A DNA stretch of 13,158 nt from Acidobacteriota bacterium (GCA_023441255.1 JAEZPW010000215.1:1-13158); one strand, 5' to 3'. Shown: positions 1 through 7,062, counted from the first letter of the stretch. The notes: generated from the letters alone by a model not told the origin. Made by a program: numbers and translations.

Positions 1-239
1 CGATTTCGCGCGACTGTGTACAGCCACACGCCGAGAGCTTTCGCATTGTCGAACTTTTCCAGATAGGGGATGGACTTGAGAAGGACGTCCTGCGCGGTGT
101 CTTCGGCGTCCTCGCGATGTCCGCACACCCGCATGCTGAACGAGAAGACGGTGTTCTGAAGCAGTTCGAGCGCGCGCTCCACACTTCCGGGCTGCTCGGA
201 CCGCAGAAGATCCATGGCCTGTTCAACTTCAGCGCGCAT
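1..239 (-). CDS. ECF-type RNA polymerase sigma factor, N-terminal part (truncated by window edge)
   Basis: Reading the minus strand from the ATG at 239 gives 79 codons that run off the left edge. The product begins MRAEVEQAMDLL and contains a sigma-70 region 2 pattern: a helix around VFSFSMRVCGHREDAEDTAQ, then DVLLKSIPYLEKF, then WLYTVARN at the edge. The 'ED(A)EDxxQDV...WLYxVARN' layout is typical of region 2 of extracytoplasmic-function sigma factors, which bind core RNA polymerase and recognise the -10 element. Region 4 would lie outside the window. An in-frame stop (TAG, plus-strand 249-251) lies three codons upstream of the ATG, which fixes the start at 239. No strong Shine-Dalgarno sequence is visible. 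The gene is divergent from the sugar kinase, with 88 bp between them. The target regulon and any anti-sigma factor cannot be seen. Confidence 0.8.
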   Translation of the reverse strand, partial: MRAEVEQAMDLLRSEQPGSVERALELLQNTVFSFSMRVCGHREDAEDTAQDVLLKSIPYLEKFDNAKALGVWLYTVARN

Positions 240-327
240 AACAATAGCCTATCATCCGCAGACGAGAGCCGATCGTGCCAGGAAGGATGTCGGAACAGTG
301 TCGCAGTATGATCTCCCCAGGACGGAA

Positions 328-1248
328 ATGATGACAAGAAGACCGGTGGTGGTCGGACTTGGCGAACTGCTTTGGGACCTGCTTCCTACGGGCGCGCACC
401 TGGGCGGCGCACCGGCTAATTTCGCATACATCGCCTCGTTGCTCGGCGCGGAGAGCTTGGTTGTGAGCCGGTTGGGGGCAGACGAACTGGGCGAACGGGC
501 ACGACGCACGTTGCAGAAGCATGGGCTGGACGTCGGATATATACAGCTCGATGAGCAGCACCCGACCGGAACCGTTAACGTCCAACTGGCGGCAGACGGA
601 AGTGCAACGTACGAGATCGTGAAGGACGTGGCCTGGGATTATCTGGAATGGAGCGAAGGACTGGAGTACATCGCTGGGCGTGCCGACGCTGTCTGCTTCG
701 GGAGCCTGGTTCAACGTTCGTCGGTCAGCCGCGAAACTGTTCAGCGATTCCTGGACCACACTCGTGCGGACTGTTTGAAGATTTTCGACGTAAACCTGCG
801 GCCTCCCTTTTCGAACGCCGCCGTGGTCCGGCAGTCGATGAGGCGCGCAGACGTCCTTAAGCTCAATCACGAAGAAGTGCCGCACGTGCTCGAGTTCTGC
901 TCACTGCAGGCCAGCTCTGACGAAGACGCGGCACGCGCACTCCAACAGCACTGTGATTTCAAGGCCGTATGCATCACGCGAGGTTCCAACGGAAGCGTGA
1001 TCGCTACCCCGAACGAAGTTCGCGTGCATCCCGGCGTCACGGTAGATGTGGCAGACACGATCGGTGCCGGCGACGCTTTCACGGCAAGTCTTGCGTTGCA
1101 GATGCTGCTCGGTGCGCCGATTCGTTCCGTCAGCGACGCAGCGAATGGTATGGGGGCCTGGGTCGCTTCGCAAAAAGGCGCCATGCCGGTCCCCGCGCCG
1201 GAGGAGCAACGGCGACTGCGGGGAGCTTACGGCGTAACACATCCATAA
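328..1248 (+). CDS. PfkB-family carbohydrate kinase, probable fructokinase
   Basis: The product is 306 aa, a normal size for a ribokinase/PfkB-fold sugar kinase. These cytoplasmic enzymes move the ATP gamma-phosphate to a sugar hydroxyl. Near the N terminus is GELLWDLLPTG, then the substrate-site signature GGAPANFA (residues 26-33). The C-terminal PfkB signature DTIGAGDAF lies at about 243-251, with the catalytic base Asp249 and the anion hole GAG. The mid-region 'YEIVKDVAWD' resembles fructokinases more than ribokinases or 2-keto-3-deoxygluconate kinases, so fructose is the best guess for substrate, but this is an inference. The frame stays open upstream to 214, yet AGGA at 319-322 sits 5 bases before the ATG at 328, and homology-like sequence begins there. 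A second ATG at 331 is equally usable. The TonB receptor follows after 68 bp with no terminator, so the two could be co-transcribed. Confidence 0.9.
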   Translation: MMTRRPVVVGLGELLWDLLPTGAHLGGAPANFAYIASLLGAESLVVSRLGADELGERARRTLQKHGLDVGYIQLDEQHPTGTVNVQLAADGSATYEIVKDVAWDYLEWSEGLEYIAGRADAVCFGSLVQRSSVSRETVQRFLDHTRADCLKIFDVNLRPPFSNAAVVRQSMRRADVLKLNHEEVPHVLEFCSLQASSDEDAARALQQHCDFKAVCITRGSNGSVIATPNEVRVHPGVTVDVADTIGAGDAFTASLALQMLLGAPIRSVSDAANGMGAWVASQKGAMPVPAPEEQRRLRGAYGVTHP

Positions 1249-1316
1249 AATCGAAGACTACTGCTTAGCGCGCACGCCCGTGCTGTGCATCAAAGCAACC
1301 GAGTACCTGTCGCTGC

Positions 1317-3578
1317 ATGATCGTGCTGACCAGAACGTTCGCCATTTTCCTGGTCGCGTTCCTCTGTGTTCTTCCACTCCGTGCGGGACAACTGCTGAGA
1401 GGCGAGGTGCGGGATACGACGGGCCGAGCAGTCGCCGGAGCGAGCGTAACAGCAACCGCATCCGGCTACGAAACGACAACCACAACTTCAATGCAGGGCA
1501 CGTTCGAGTTGCGCAACGCACCATCGCCCGCAACAATCTCGGTCACAAATGCGGGGTTCGCGCCTTCAACCGTGCAGTGGAACGGACACAACGACGTCGC
1601 GATTGTGTTGCGCCCGGCGGCGCTTTCCGAGCAGGTAGTCGTGGCCGCAACGCGGAGCGAGACGGCGGCCGGAGACGTTGCGGCATCCCTGAGCACGATA
1701 GGCAAGCCAGAAATCGCCGCCACGCCAGCTTTGGTGATTGATAACGTCCTGCGAGAAGTGCCCGGGTTCAGCCTGTTCCGCCGTTCGGATTCACGCACGG
1801 CGAACCCCACGGCGCAAGGAGTGTCTCTGCGCGGCGTGGGTGCGAGTGGCGCGAGCCGGGCCCTTGTTCTGCTGGACGGTGTTCCGCTCAACGACCCCTT
1901 TGGGGGCTGGGTCTATTGGGATCGCGTACCTGCCATCGCGGTACAGTCGGTGGAAGTTCTGCGCGGCGGCGCCTCGGCTCTCTATGGCAGCGGCGCGCTG
2001 GCTGGAGTCGTCAGCGTGGCTGCCCAACAAACCGAGGCCCCCCTCCTCGCGGTTGACCTGTCGGCAGGCAGTCAGAATACGCAATCCGGTGGCGCAATGT
2101 TCTCTGAGCAACTGGGGAAGTGGGGCATCAGCGCAGTGGCTCAAGGTCTGAAGACAGACGGCTACATTCCAGTGCCGTCCAGTTTGCGCGGACCTGTAGA
2201 CACGTTCGCGAACGTCCGGTACGGAACGGGACGGCTGACCGTCGACCACAAGTGGACGAACGCCAGCGCGTTTGCCGCCGGGGATCTGTTCAACGAGTCA
2301 CGGCAGAACGGCACCTTTCTGCAAACAAACGACACACGGCTCGCGGAAGGTGTAGCCGGGGCCGACCTGCGGACCGGTGGCGGCAACCTGGCGGTGAGGT
2401 TCTTCGGGTCAGGCCAACGTTATAACCAGACCTTCTCCGCCATCGCGGCGGACCGCTCGGCCGAGTCGCTGACTCGAACCCAGGCAGTTCCGGCGCAGCA
2501 GATCGGGACTTCGTCGCAATGGACGCGAGCTCTGTCGGCGACGAACGTAGTTGCGGTCGGCGCGGACGTTCGGCAGGTACGCGGACATACGGACGAACTC
2601 GTTTTCGTGGGCGGCGTGCCGACTACTCACATACTCGCGGGCGGCCGACAGCTACTTGCCGGTGGCTTTGCGGAAGACATGATGCAGATCGGCTCGCGCC
2701 TGCACGTGACCGCGGCAGCGCGGGTGGATTCGTGGCGCAATTACGACGCAAGTTCTGCCGCGACGCCGGTCGCGTTGCCCCTTCCTTCCACAATCAGGGA
2801 CTTTGCACCGCGAACTGAGATAGCGTTCTCGCCATCGCTCGGGGCGGTGGTGAAAGTCACTCGGATCCTTTCCCTCACGGGCTCAGGATATGGCGCTTTC
2901 CGCAGCCCCACGCTGAACGAACTTTACCGGACGTTTCGCCTGGGAAACGTGCAGACGCTCGCCAACGACCGCCTCGATGCGGAGAGGCTATGGGGAGGTG
3001 AAGCGGGGGTGAACATCGGGTCAGGACCGGTCCTTGGCCGCGCCAAATTCTTCTGGAATGACGTACACGATGCCATCGGGAACCGAACACTCAATGTTAC
3101 TCCGGCACTGATAACCCGACAGCGGCAAAACTTAGGTGTGTTGCGGGCGCGTGGCGTGGAACTCGAGTTACAGGCGAGTTTGCCCCATCACGTCTGGACG
3201 CGTACAGCCTATCAATTCTCCGATTCCACGATCGTCCGTTCTCTGGAAACCCAATTGTTGGGGCTGCAGGTACCGCAGGTACCTCGGCACGCTGTGTCGA
3301 CGGCGATTGGCTACCAGGGGCACCGTTGGACGGTAACGGGCGCGGGCCGCTACATTGGCCAGCAGTATGACGATGACCTTAACCAGTTTCCACTTCCCGG
3401 TTACTTCTCGGCTGACGGATTCGTCGGATTTCATTTCACCGATGAATTGGAGGCCTTCGCGTCGGGCGAGAATCTGCTGGATCGGACGTACCTGGTTGGC
3501 CGAACGCCCACGCCGATGACCGGGGCGCCACGGCTTGTGCGCGCCGGCATCCGGTTGCAGTGGTCCCGTCAACGCTGA
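1317..3578 (+). CDS. TonB-dependent outer-membrane receptor with N-terminal carboxypeptidase-regulatory-like domain
   Basis: The product is 753 aa. Residues 1-24 form a signal peptide (hydrophobic AIFLVAFLCVLPL, cleavage near RAGQ). Residues about 25-100 are a carboxypeptidase-regulatory-like beta-sandwich, with the start LLRGEVRDTTGRAVAGASV typical of that domain. A TonB-box-like EQVVVAATR (about 105-113) recalls the VVTANR-type box of BtuB. The plug follows at about 117-238, with the family phrases GVSLRGVGASGASRALVLLDG, VPLNDPFGGW and VEVLRGGASALYGSGALAGVV. The rest is a beta-barrel with alternating, aromatic-rich strands and ends in ...GIRLQWSRQR. Family knowledge: such receptors import siderophores, cobalamin or oligosaccharides using TonB energy. 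The TonB box and compact barrel look like siderophore or vitamin receptors, not the 1000-residue OmpA-related TonB proteins common in Acidobacteria. The ligand is unknown. No SD sequence is obvious before the ATG. The upstream gene is a sugar kinase, which hints weakly at sugar uptake. Confidence 0.9.
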   Translation: MIVLTRTFAIFLVAFLCVLPLRAGQLLRGEVRDTTGRAVAGASVTATASGYETTTTTSMQGTFELRNAPSPATISVTNAGFAPSTVQWNGHNDVAIVLRPAALSEQVVVAATRSETAAGDVAASLSTIGKPEIAATPALVIDNVLREVPGFSLFRRSDSRTANPTAQGVSLRGVGASGASRALVLLDGVPLNDPFGGWVYWDRVPAIAVQSVEVLRGGASALYGSGALAGVVSVAAQQTEAPLLAVDLSAGSQNTQSGGAMFSEQLGKWGISAVAQGLKTDGYIPVPSSLRGPVDTFANVRYGTGRLTVDHKWTNASAFAAGDLFNESRQNGTFLQTNDTRLAEGVAGADLRTGGGNLAVRFFGSGQRYNQTFSAIAADRSAESLTRTQAVPAQQIGTSSQWTRALSATNVVAVGADVRQVRGHTDELVFVGGVPTTHILAGGRQLLAGGFAEDMMQIGSRLHVTAAARVDSWRNYDASSAATPVALPLPSTIRDFAPRTEIAFSPSLGAVVKVTRILSLTGSGYGAFRSPTLNELYRTFRLGNVQTLANDRLDAERLWGGEAGVNIGSGPVLGRAKFFWNDVHDAIGNRTLNVTPALITRQRQNLGVLRARGVELELQASLPHHVWTRTAYQFSDSTIVRSLETQLLGLQVPQVPRHAVSTAIGYQGHRWTVTGAGRYIGQQYDDDLNQFPLPGYFSADGFVGFHFTDELEAFASGENLLDRTYLVGRTPTPMTGAPRLVRAGIRLQWSRQR

Positions 3579-3733
3579 CGCGGTGCGGTGGCGTTTAGTG
3601 CAGCCGTCGCAGGTCGGCACGGCGCAGTTAGACCCCGAGTTGCTACCGTTCGCTGGTTTTGGGCTTGCATTCAGCAACTCACGACTGCTACCGTCGACTG
3701 TCCCCAGAATGTTCGGATACGTGTCCTAATAAC
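3579..3733. other. Intergenic region with no recognisable feature
   Basis: This is 155 bp between the TonB receptor stop and the radical SAM start. I looked for a rho-independent terminator, a riboswitch-like fold and a short precursor-peptide ORF and saw none that I can support. The radical SAM frame is open back to a TTG at 3659, but the extra 25 residues do not resemble a domain. There is no good Shine-Dalgarno sequence before 3734, so translation initiation of the radical SAM gene is not explained by the sequence. Confidence 0.5.
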
Positions 3734-4735
3734 ATGCGCAAAGTTCCTTTTACAGATTCTCTTCGCATCATCGGACGAGGCTCGGTCAACTGGCCCGTCG
3801 GTCGCCCTATCGTTGTGTCTTTCGAAGTGACCGATTCGTGCACCTGCTACTGCAAGCATTGCGACCACGGCGGTCCGCGTGACGATTCCCGCAACCTGAA
3901 GCCGGCGGATTATCGGCGTTACATGGAAGCGCTGAAGCCCTGTGTTGTGCAGGTCTCAGGCGGCGAGCCACTGATGCGCGAAGACGTGGTCGATATCGTC
4001 CGCAACATCAAGTCGGGCTCGACGATTCCATATCTCATTCTGGTTTCGAACTGGTCGCACATGACCGAAGAGAAGTACGTTCAGTTACACGAAGCCGGCG
4101 TGGACCAGTTTTCCGTGAGTCTCGACTTCCCGGATCATCGCCATGACGATTTCCGCGGATATCCCGGACTGTATGCGCAGCTTGAGGACATCGTTCCGCG
4201 GTGCGCGAAGCTGGGCTACGACGACATCGTCATGAACTCCTGCATAACCAGCTGGAACTTGCCGGAGATCAATAAGCTCGCAGACAAGGCTAAAGAATGG
4301 GGCGTGAACATCTGCTTCAGCTCCTACTCGGCCAAGCGCACCGGATGCCGCGATTACTCGCTCACCTCGCCCGAGCAGCTGGCGCTGCTGAACAGCGAAC
4401 TGGACAAGATTGAAGCTCGCCGTGACGACACAAACTGGATAGTCAATGCGCCGACCACCTTGCAGGAGACGCGCAAGTTCTTCCAGCAAGGTGGAATGCC
4501 GGGTTGCAGGGCCGGTCACCGCTTCCTGGTGGTTACCAGTGACGGTTGGCTGCAGCCGTGCTCGATGATCTTCAAGAAGTTTCGCCTCGAAGACCGCGCG
4601 CGCATGGTCGAGGAGTTCACGAAGACGAACACGTGCGACGAGTGCTACGTCTCGATTCGTTCTTATCTCGACAAGAGCTTCCCGCAGTTGCTTTGGGAGA
4701 ACGTCAGCGGCTTCCTGTCAGTCAAGAGCAGCTAA
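3734..4735 (+). CDS. Radical SAM enzyme with a four-cysteine C-terminal (SPASM/twitch-like) domain, substrate unknown
   Basis: The product is 333 aa from the ATG at 3734 (begins MRKVPFTDSLR). The radical SAM motif CX3CX2C is C36, C40 and C43 (within TDSCTCYCKHCDHGG). It should hold the [4Fe-4S] cluster that cleaves S-adenosylmethionine to a 5'-deoxyadenosyl radical. SGGEPL shortly downstream is the SAM-binding GGE motif, and a TIM-barrel-like body follows. The C terminus has C258 (PGCRAGHRF), C276 (LQPCSMI) and C301/C304 (TCDECY). Four cysteines in this layout fit one auxiliary Fe-S cluster, as in a short SPASM or twitch domain of the MoaA/PqqE/anSME lineage. It could act in peptide modification, cofactor biosynthesis or membrane-lipid chemistry; I see no precursor peptide or pathway gene next to it to decide. 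The next gene, signal peptidase, begins 70 bp downstream. Confidence 0.85.
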   Translation: MRKVPFTDSLRIIGRGSVNWPVGRPIVVSFEVTDSCTCYCKHCDHGGPRDDSRNLKPADYRRYMEALKPCVVQVSGGEPLMREDVVDIVRNIKSGSTIPYLILVSNWSHMTEEKYVQLHEAGVDQFSVSLDFPDHRHDDFRGYPGLYAQLEDIVPRCAKLGYDDIVMNSCITSWNLPEINKLADKAKEWGVNICFSSYSAKRTGCRDYSLTSPEQLALLNSELDKIEARRDDTNWIVNAPTTLQETRKFFQQGGMPGCRAGHRFLVVTSDGWLQPCSMIFKKFRLEDRARMVEEFTKTNTCDECYVSIRSYLDKSFPQLLWENVSGFLSVKSS

Positions 4736-4770
4736 GGATGTAAGCTGTTCCCCCGATTTGCTGAAAACCA

Positions 4771-4820
4771 GGGCTGGCCGACACTGAACGAAATAAGACT
4801 ACGCAGTGTTGGCCGTGCCC
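4771..4820 (+). promoter_or_regulatory. Long inverted repeat spanning the signal-peptidase translation start
   Basis: Arms 4776-4786 (GGCCGACACTG) and 4804-4814 (CAGTGTTGGCC) match at 10 of 11 positions as DNA. In RNA the odd position is a G-U pair, so all 11 pair, around a 17-nt loop. Outside these, GGGC (4771-4774) can pair with GCCC (4817-4820) across a small internal loop. The right arm contains the possible start codons GTG 4806 and TTG 4809, and GTG 4815 falls in the internal loop, so the start would be occluded in the folded mRNA. There is no T-tract after the stem, so it is not a standard terminator. It could be a translational control hairpin or a regulator-binding palindrome; which one is an open inference. 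Confidence 0.45.
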
Positions 4821-5450
4821 AAGATCACCCTTCTCCCCAAATCTGCATTCTGCATTCTCGCCCTCGCATTCTGCCTCGCCGCATGCTTCCAGATTGCGGT
4901 CGTTCCCACCGCTTCGATGGAGGGCACAGTCCTGGTGGGCGATCACTTGTTCGTGTCGAGCGCGCTGGATGGGCCCTCATTGCCAGGAACTTCGTGGCGA
5001 TTGCCGCGCCTTGCCGCCCCAAGGCGAGGGCAAATCGTCTCGTTTCGCGCACCGGGAGAAAGCGGGGCCGTTTACCTGAAGCGCGTTGTGGCGCTGGGCG
5101 GCGACTCCGTCGAAATGCGGGATGGCGTGCTCTATATCAACGATACGGCTATGCGGGAGCCCTATGCTCCGCGCTCCAGATACATGGCGAACGTGCCAAG
5201 GCAGACGGTGCCCGGTGGCGAGATTTACGTTTTGGGAGACAATCGCAATAATTCCGAGGACAGCCGTGCCTGGGGGCCGGTGCCGGTTCAGTCGGTGATC
5301 GGAAGACCCATCCTCGTACTGTGGTCGTTTCGGACCAAGTCGAGCGACTGGATGGACTCGCGGGGCGAGCCTACCAACGCGTTTTACTGGACAGCACTCC
5401 ACCACCTGATTCCGTTGACGAGGTGGTCGCGGACGGGGCTGCTGCTGTAA
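4806..5450 (+). CDS. lepB: Signal peptidase I (type I leader peptidase, S26 family)
   Basis: The product is about 214 aa. This inner-membrane serine protease removes signal peptides from exported preproteins, using a Ser/Lys dyad. A single hydrophobic segment (about residues 13-33) precedes the catalytic serine S37 in PTASMEGTVLVGDHLFV. The general-base lysine is K92 in YLKRVVALGGDSVEM, and the conserved box GDNRNNSEDSRAWGPVP lies at 144-160, followed by IGRP. These are the S26 signature blocks in the right order. The serine box reads SMEGT where most family members have SMxPT. The start is uncertain: GTG 4806, TTG 4809 and GTG 4815 are in frame, none has a good Shine-Dalgarno sequence, and all lie in an inverted repeat. 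A later ATG start would remove the membrane segment. The gene follows the radical SAM gene by 70 bp on the same strand, which allows co-transcription. Confidence 0.9.
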   Translation: MLAVPKITLLPKSAFCILALAFCLAACFQIAVVPTASMEGTVLVGDHLFVSSALDGPSLPGTSWRLPRLAAPRRGQIVSFRAPGESGAVYLKRVVALGGDSVEMRDGVLYINDTAMREPYAPRSRYMANVPRQTVPGGEIYVLGDNRNNSEDSRAWGPVPVQSVIGRPILVLWSFRTKSSDWMDSRGEPTNAFYWTALHHLIPLTRWSRTGLLL

Positions 5451-5466
5451 ACAGCGCCTCTTTTTT
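5435..5466 (+). terminator. Possible weak rho-independent terminator of the signal peptidase gene
   Basis: GGGGCTG (5435-5441) can pair with CAGCGCC (5452-5458) with one G-G mismatch and a 10-nt loop that contains the stop codon. It is followed by TCTTTTTT (5459-5466). The T-run is good but the stem is short and imperfect, so this is a candidate only. Confidence 0.35.
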
Positions 5467-5506
5467 GCAAGCACTGGGCCTGCTGCCACCCGGGCCAGTG
5501 CTCTGC
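5467..5506 (+). repeat. Intergenic inverted repeat / hairpin
   Basis: AGCACTGG (5470-5477) and CCAGTGCT (5495-5502) form a perfect 8-bp stem. It can be lengthened inward by CC/GG across a G-G mismatch and outward by GCA/TGC with a one-base bulge. No T-run follows on either strand, so it does not look like a normal intrinsic terminator. It sits between the T-run after the signal peptidase gene and the BON-protein gene, and may be a leader structure of the latter or a protein site. Confidence 0.35.
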
Positions 5507-5578
5507 CTTGTGTGAAAAAGCCGCATCGAACTGAAGACGCCGCTTCAAAAAACCTACCGAACTAAGGGGAGGAACAGA

Positions 5579-6130
5579 ATGCGTTTGCTAACGTTTGCCC
5601 TCGTGGCAGTGATGGCTATCGGAATAACTATAGGGTGCTCGCGGCAGAGGGCCAACACGCCTGCTGCAAAGGACAACGTCGAACAGGCGCTGAAGGCGCA
5701 AGGCATGAACGACATCAATGTCGACGAAGACCGTGACAAGGGTGTGGTGACGCTGAAAGGCGACGTGCAGTCCGACGACCAGAAACAGCAGGCGGCGCAG
5801 GTTGCGCAACAGGCCGCGCCCGGACGGGTAATTGCGAACGAAATCGCGGTGCGTCCGCAGGGCGCCGAGGGCACGGCCAAGGATATCCAGTCGAATACGG
5901 ATGATGCGATCGAGAGCCATTTCAAGGCCGCGGTTGCTGCCAATCACTGGAAAAACCAACACATCCGCTTCGACGCAAAGAATGGCGTGCTGACGCTGAA
6001 GGGCGATGTTGATACGCCCGCAGAGCGTGCCGAGGTTGAAAAGACCGCCGCCGGTATCCCTGGCGTGCAGCAGGTCGTTAATGAACTGCAAGTAAAAGGA
6101 CACAAAGGCGCTGCGAGCGGGGGGCGCTAG
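5579..6130 (+). CDS. Exported protein with two BON domains (OsmY-like), possible lipoprotein
   Basis: The product is 183 aa with a strong ribosome site (GGGGAGGA, 5566-5573) ahead of the ATG. Residues 1-20 are a signal peptide, LLTFALVAVMAIGITIGC. Cys20 could be lipidated, but the -3 position is Thr, not Leu/Val/Ile, so the lipobox is non-canonical and the protein may instead be periplasmic. Two BON repeats follow: about 31-92 and about 107-173. Each has the diagnostic GVVTLKGDV / GVLTLKGDV core, then a helix (DDQKQQAAQVA; ERAEVEKTA), then a closing strand with a conserved VVNEL/VIANEI motif. BON domains are thought to bind phospholipid membranes or hydrophobic ligands, as in OsmY and in the outer-membrane-integrity protein DolP. 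The tail is a short Gly/Lys-rich stretch. The gene stands alone, closed by a strong terminator 22 bp downstream. A role in envelope stress or integrity is inferred from the family. Confidence 0.85.
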   Translation: MRLLTFALVAVMAIGITIGCSRQRANTPAAKDNVEQALKAQGMNDINVDEDRDKGVVTLKGDVQSDDQKQQAAQVAQQAAPGRVIANEIAVRPQGAEGTAKDIQSNTDDAIESHFKAAVAANHWKNQHIRFDAKNGVLTLKGDVDTPAERAEVEKTAAGIPGVQQVVNELQVKGHKGAASGGR

Positions 6131-6151
6131 CCGGTTCGAACCAGATCATGG

Positions 6152-6183
6152 AACGCCACGGCGGATGGCCGTGGCGTTTTTTT
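6152..6183 (+). terminator. Rho-independent terminator after the BON-protein gene
   Basis: A perfect 11-bp stem pairs AACGCCACGGC (6152-6162) with GCCGTGGCGTT (6168-6178) around the 5-nt loop GGATG. It runs directly into seven T residues (6177-6183). It lies 22 bp after the BON gene stop and insulates the DedA-type gene. Confidence 0.92.
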
Positions 6184-6252
6184 GGCTTCACGAATGCAAT
6201 TAACACAATGTTTTGTGCTTGCCCACGGGAGCACGCGTTCGTAACCTAGCCG

Positions 6253-6906
6253 TTGGTGAGCGGGCTCATTCTAGCGGCGAATGTTGTCCGGCGGGTGCGC
6301 CGGCCATCTCCGAGTTTCAATACGGTGCTGCGGCACCTCGGTGGATTCGGAGTCTTTTTCCTGGCCATTCTGGACAGCATGCCGTTCCCAACGTTTGGCG
6401 GTCCGGACATACTGGTTGCGATACTGGCGGCCCGCCACAAGCAGCCATGGTATTACTACGCTGCGATGGCCACTGGCGGATCTGCCATCGGAGCCTACGT
6501 CACGTTCAACATGGCCCGAGGAGCGGGAAGCGATTACCTGAAAAGGAAGTTCGGGGAGAAAAGAGTTTCTAAACTCCTGAACTATTTTGATCGCTGGGGC
6601 ATCGGCGCCCTGGCCACATCTACTGCCCTTCCTCTTCCCTTCCCGACCAGCACTTTCTTCGCTGCTGCGGGTGTGCTGGGCTACTCAACCCGCAGGTTCA
6701 TGACCGTGGTGGTTCTCAGCCGCGCAGCACGATACGGGGCAATTGCGGCGATCGCATCCGCGTACGGTCGAAGGTTCGTACGCGTGCTGGGGCATCCGCA
6801 GCAGTACCTGCCGTGGCTCTTGCTGACAGCGGCGGTGATCGCCGCATTCGTTGCTGCATCGATCATCGTGCGCAAGCAGTTCGAGATAAGCGCACGAAAG
6901 GTATAA
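6253..6906 (+). CDS. DedA/VTT-domain (SNARE-associated-like) inner-membrane protein
   Basis: The product is up to 217 aa and strongly hydrophobic, with segments near GGFGVFFLAILDSMPFP, DILVAILAA, YYYAAMATGGSAIGAYVTF, ALATSTALPLPFPTSTFFAAAG and a C-terminal helix LPWLLLTAAVIAAFVAASIIV. The order 'proline-rich re-entrant segment, G-rich helix, FDRWG, second P-rich segment, SRAARYGAIA' is the VTT-domain pattern of the DedA superfamily. Its members act in lipid scrambling or transport (for example undecaprenyl-phosphate recycling) and in membrane homeostasis. The start is uncertain. An in-frame stop at 6247-6249 limits the choice to TTG 6253, GTG 6256 or GTG 6295, none with a clear Shine-Dalgarno sequence. 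The family tolerates a short cytoplasmic N terminus, so 6295 is also plausible. The gene lies between a strong upstream terminator and the cysteine-rich gene. Confidence 0.8.
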   Translation: MVSGLILAANVVRRVRRPSPSFNTVLRHLGGFGVFFLAILDSMPFPTFGGPDILVAILAARHKQPWYYYAAMATGGSAIGAYVTFNMARGAGSDYLKRKFGEKRVSKLLNYFDRWGIGALATSTALPLPFPTSTFFAAAGVLGYSTRRFMTVVVLSRAARYGAIAAIASAYGRRFVRVLGHPQQYLPWLLLTAAVIAAFVAASIIVRKQFEISARKV

Positions 6907-6954
6907 GTCGGCTAAAACTGGAGTTGCCAGCCGGCAACGGCACCGATTCCGAGC

Positions 6955-6970
6955 TGTGATTCCGGTCACA
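6955..6970. promoter_or_regulatory. Crp/Fnr-family-like operator (TGTGA-N6-TCACA)
   Basis: Bases 6955-6959 (TGTGA) and 6966-6970 (TCACA), separated by six bases, are a perfect match to the core of the E. coli Crp consensus. The site lies 49 bp after the DedA-type gene and 93 bp before the ATG at 7063. A weak -10-like AACAAT (6993-6998) would place a start near 7005 and the site centre near -42, the spacing of a class II activator site. Whether this organism has a regulator that reads this motif cannot be seen here. Confidence 0.4.
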
Positions 6971-7062
6971 TACCTGAGTACCGGGAACCTTGAACAATGA
7001 AATACCCAAACAACTTCGCCGGCAGCTCCGGACCGGCAGATTCGACAGAGAGGACCCGAAAG

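Noticed and set aside
270..290. A sigma-54-like TGGCACG on the minus strand in front of the ECF sigma gene
   Set aside because: The -24 half is good, but the required GC at the -12 element is out of register (the sequence there is GCTC), so it does not fit the consensus.
229..885. A 218-codon minus-strand frame opposite the sugar kinase
   Set aside because: It has no recognisable domains and lies antisense to an intact PfkB kinase.
3659..3733. Upstream TTG start for the radical SAM protein
   Set aside because: The extra 25 residues look non-coding and there is no ribosome site. The ATG at 3734 gives a normal N terminus, though it too lacks a clear ribosome site.
6923..6938. A 6-bp stem GTTGCC/GGCAAC with a 4-nt loop after the DedA-type gene
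   Set aside because: It is short and has no T-run, so it is not convincing as a terminator.
6997..7062. Upstream ATG start for the cysteine-rich protein
   Set aside because: It adds 22 polar residues in front of the signal-like segment; the better ribosome site (7048-7054) serves the ATG at 7063.
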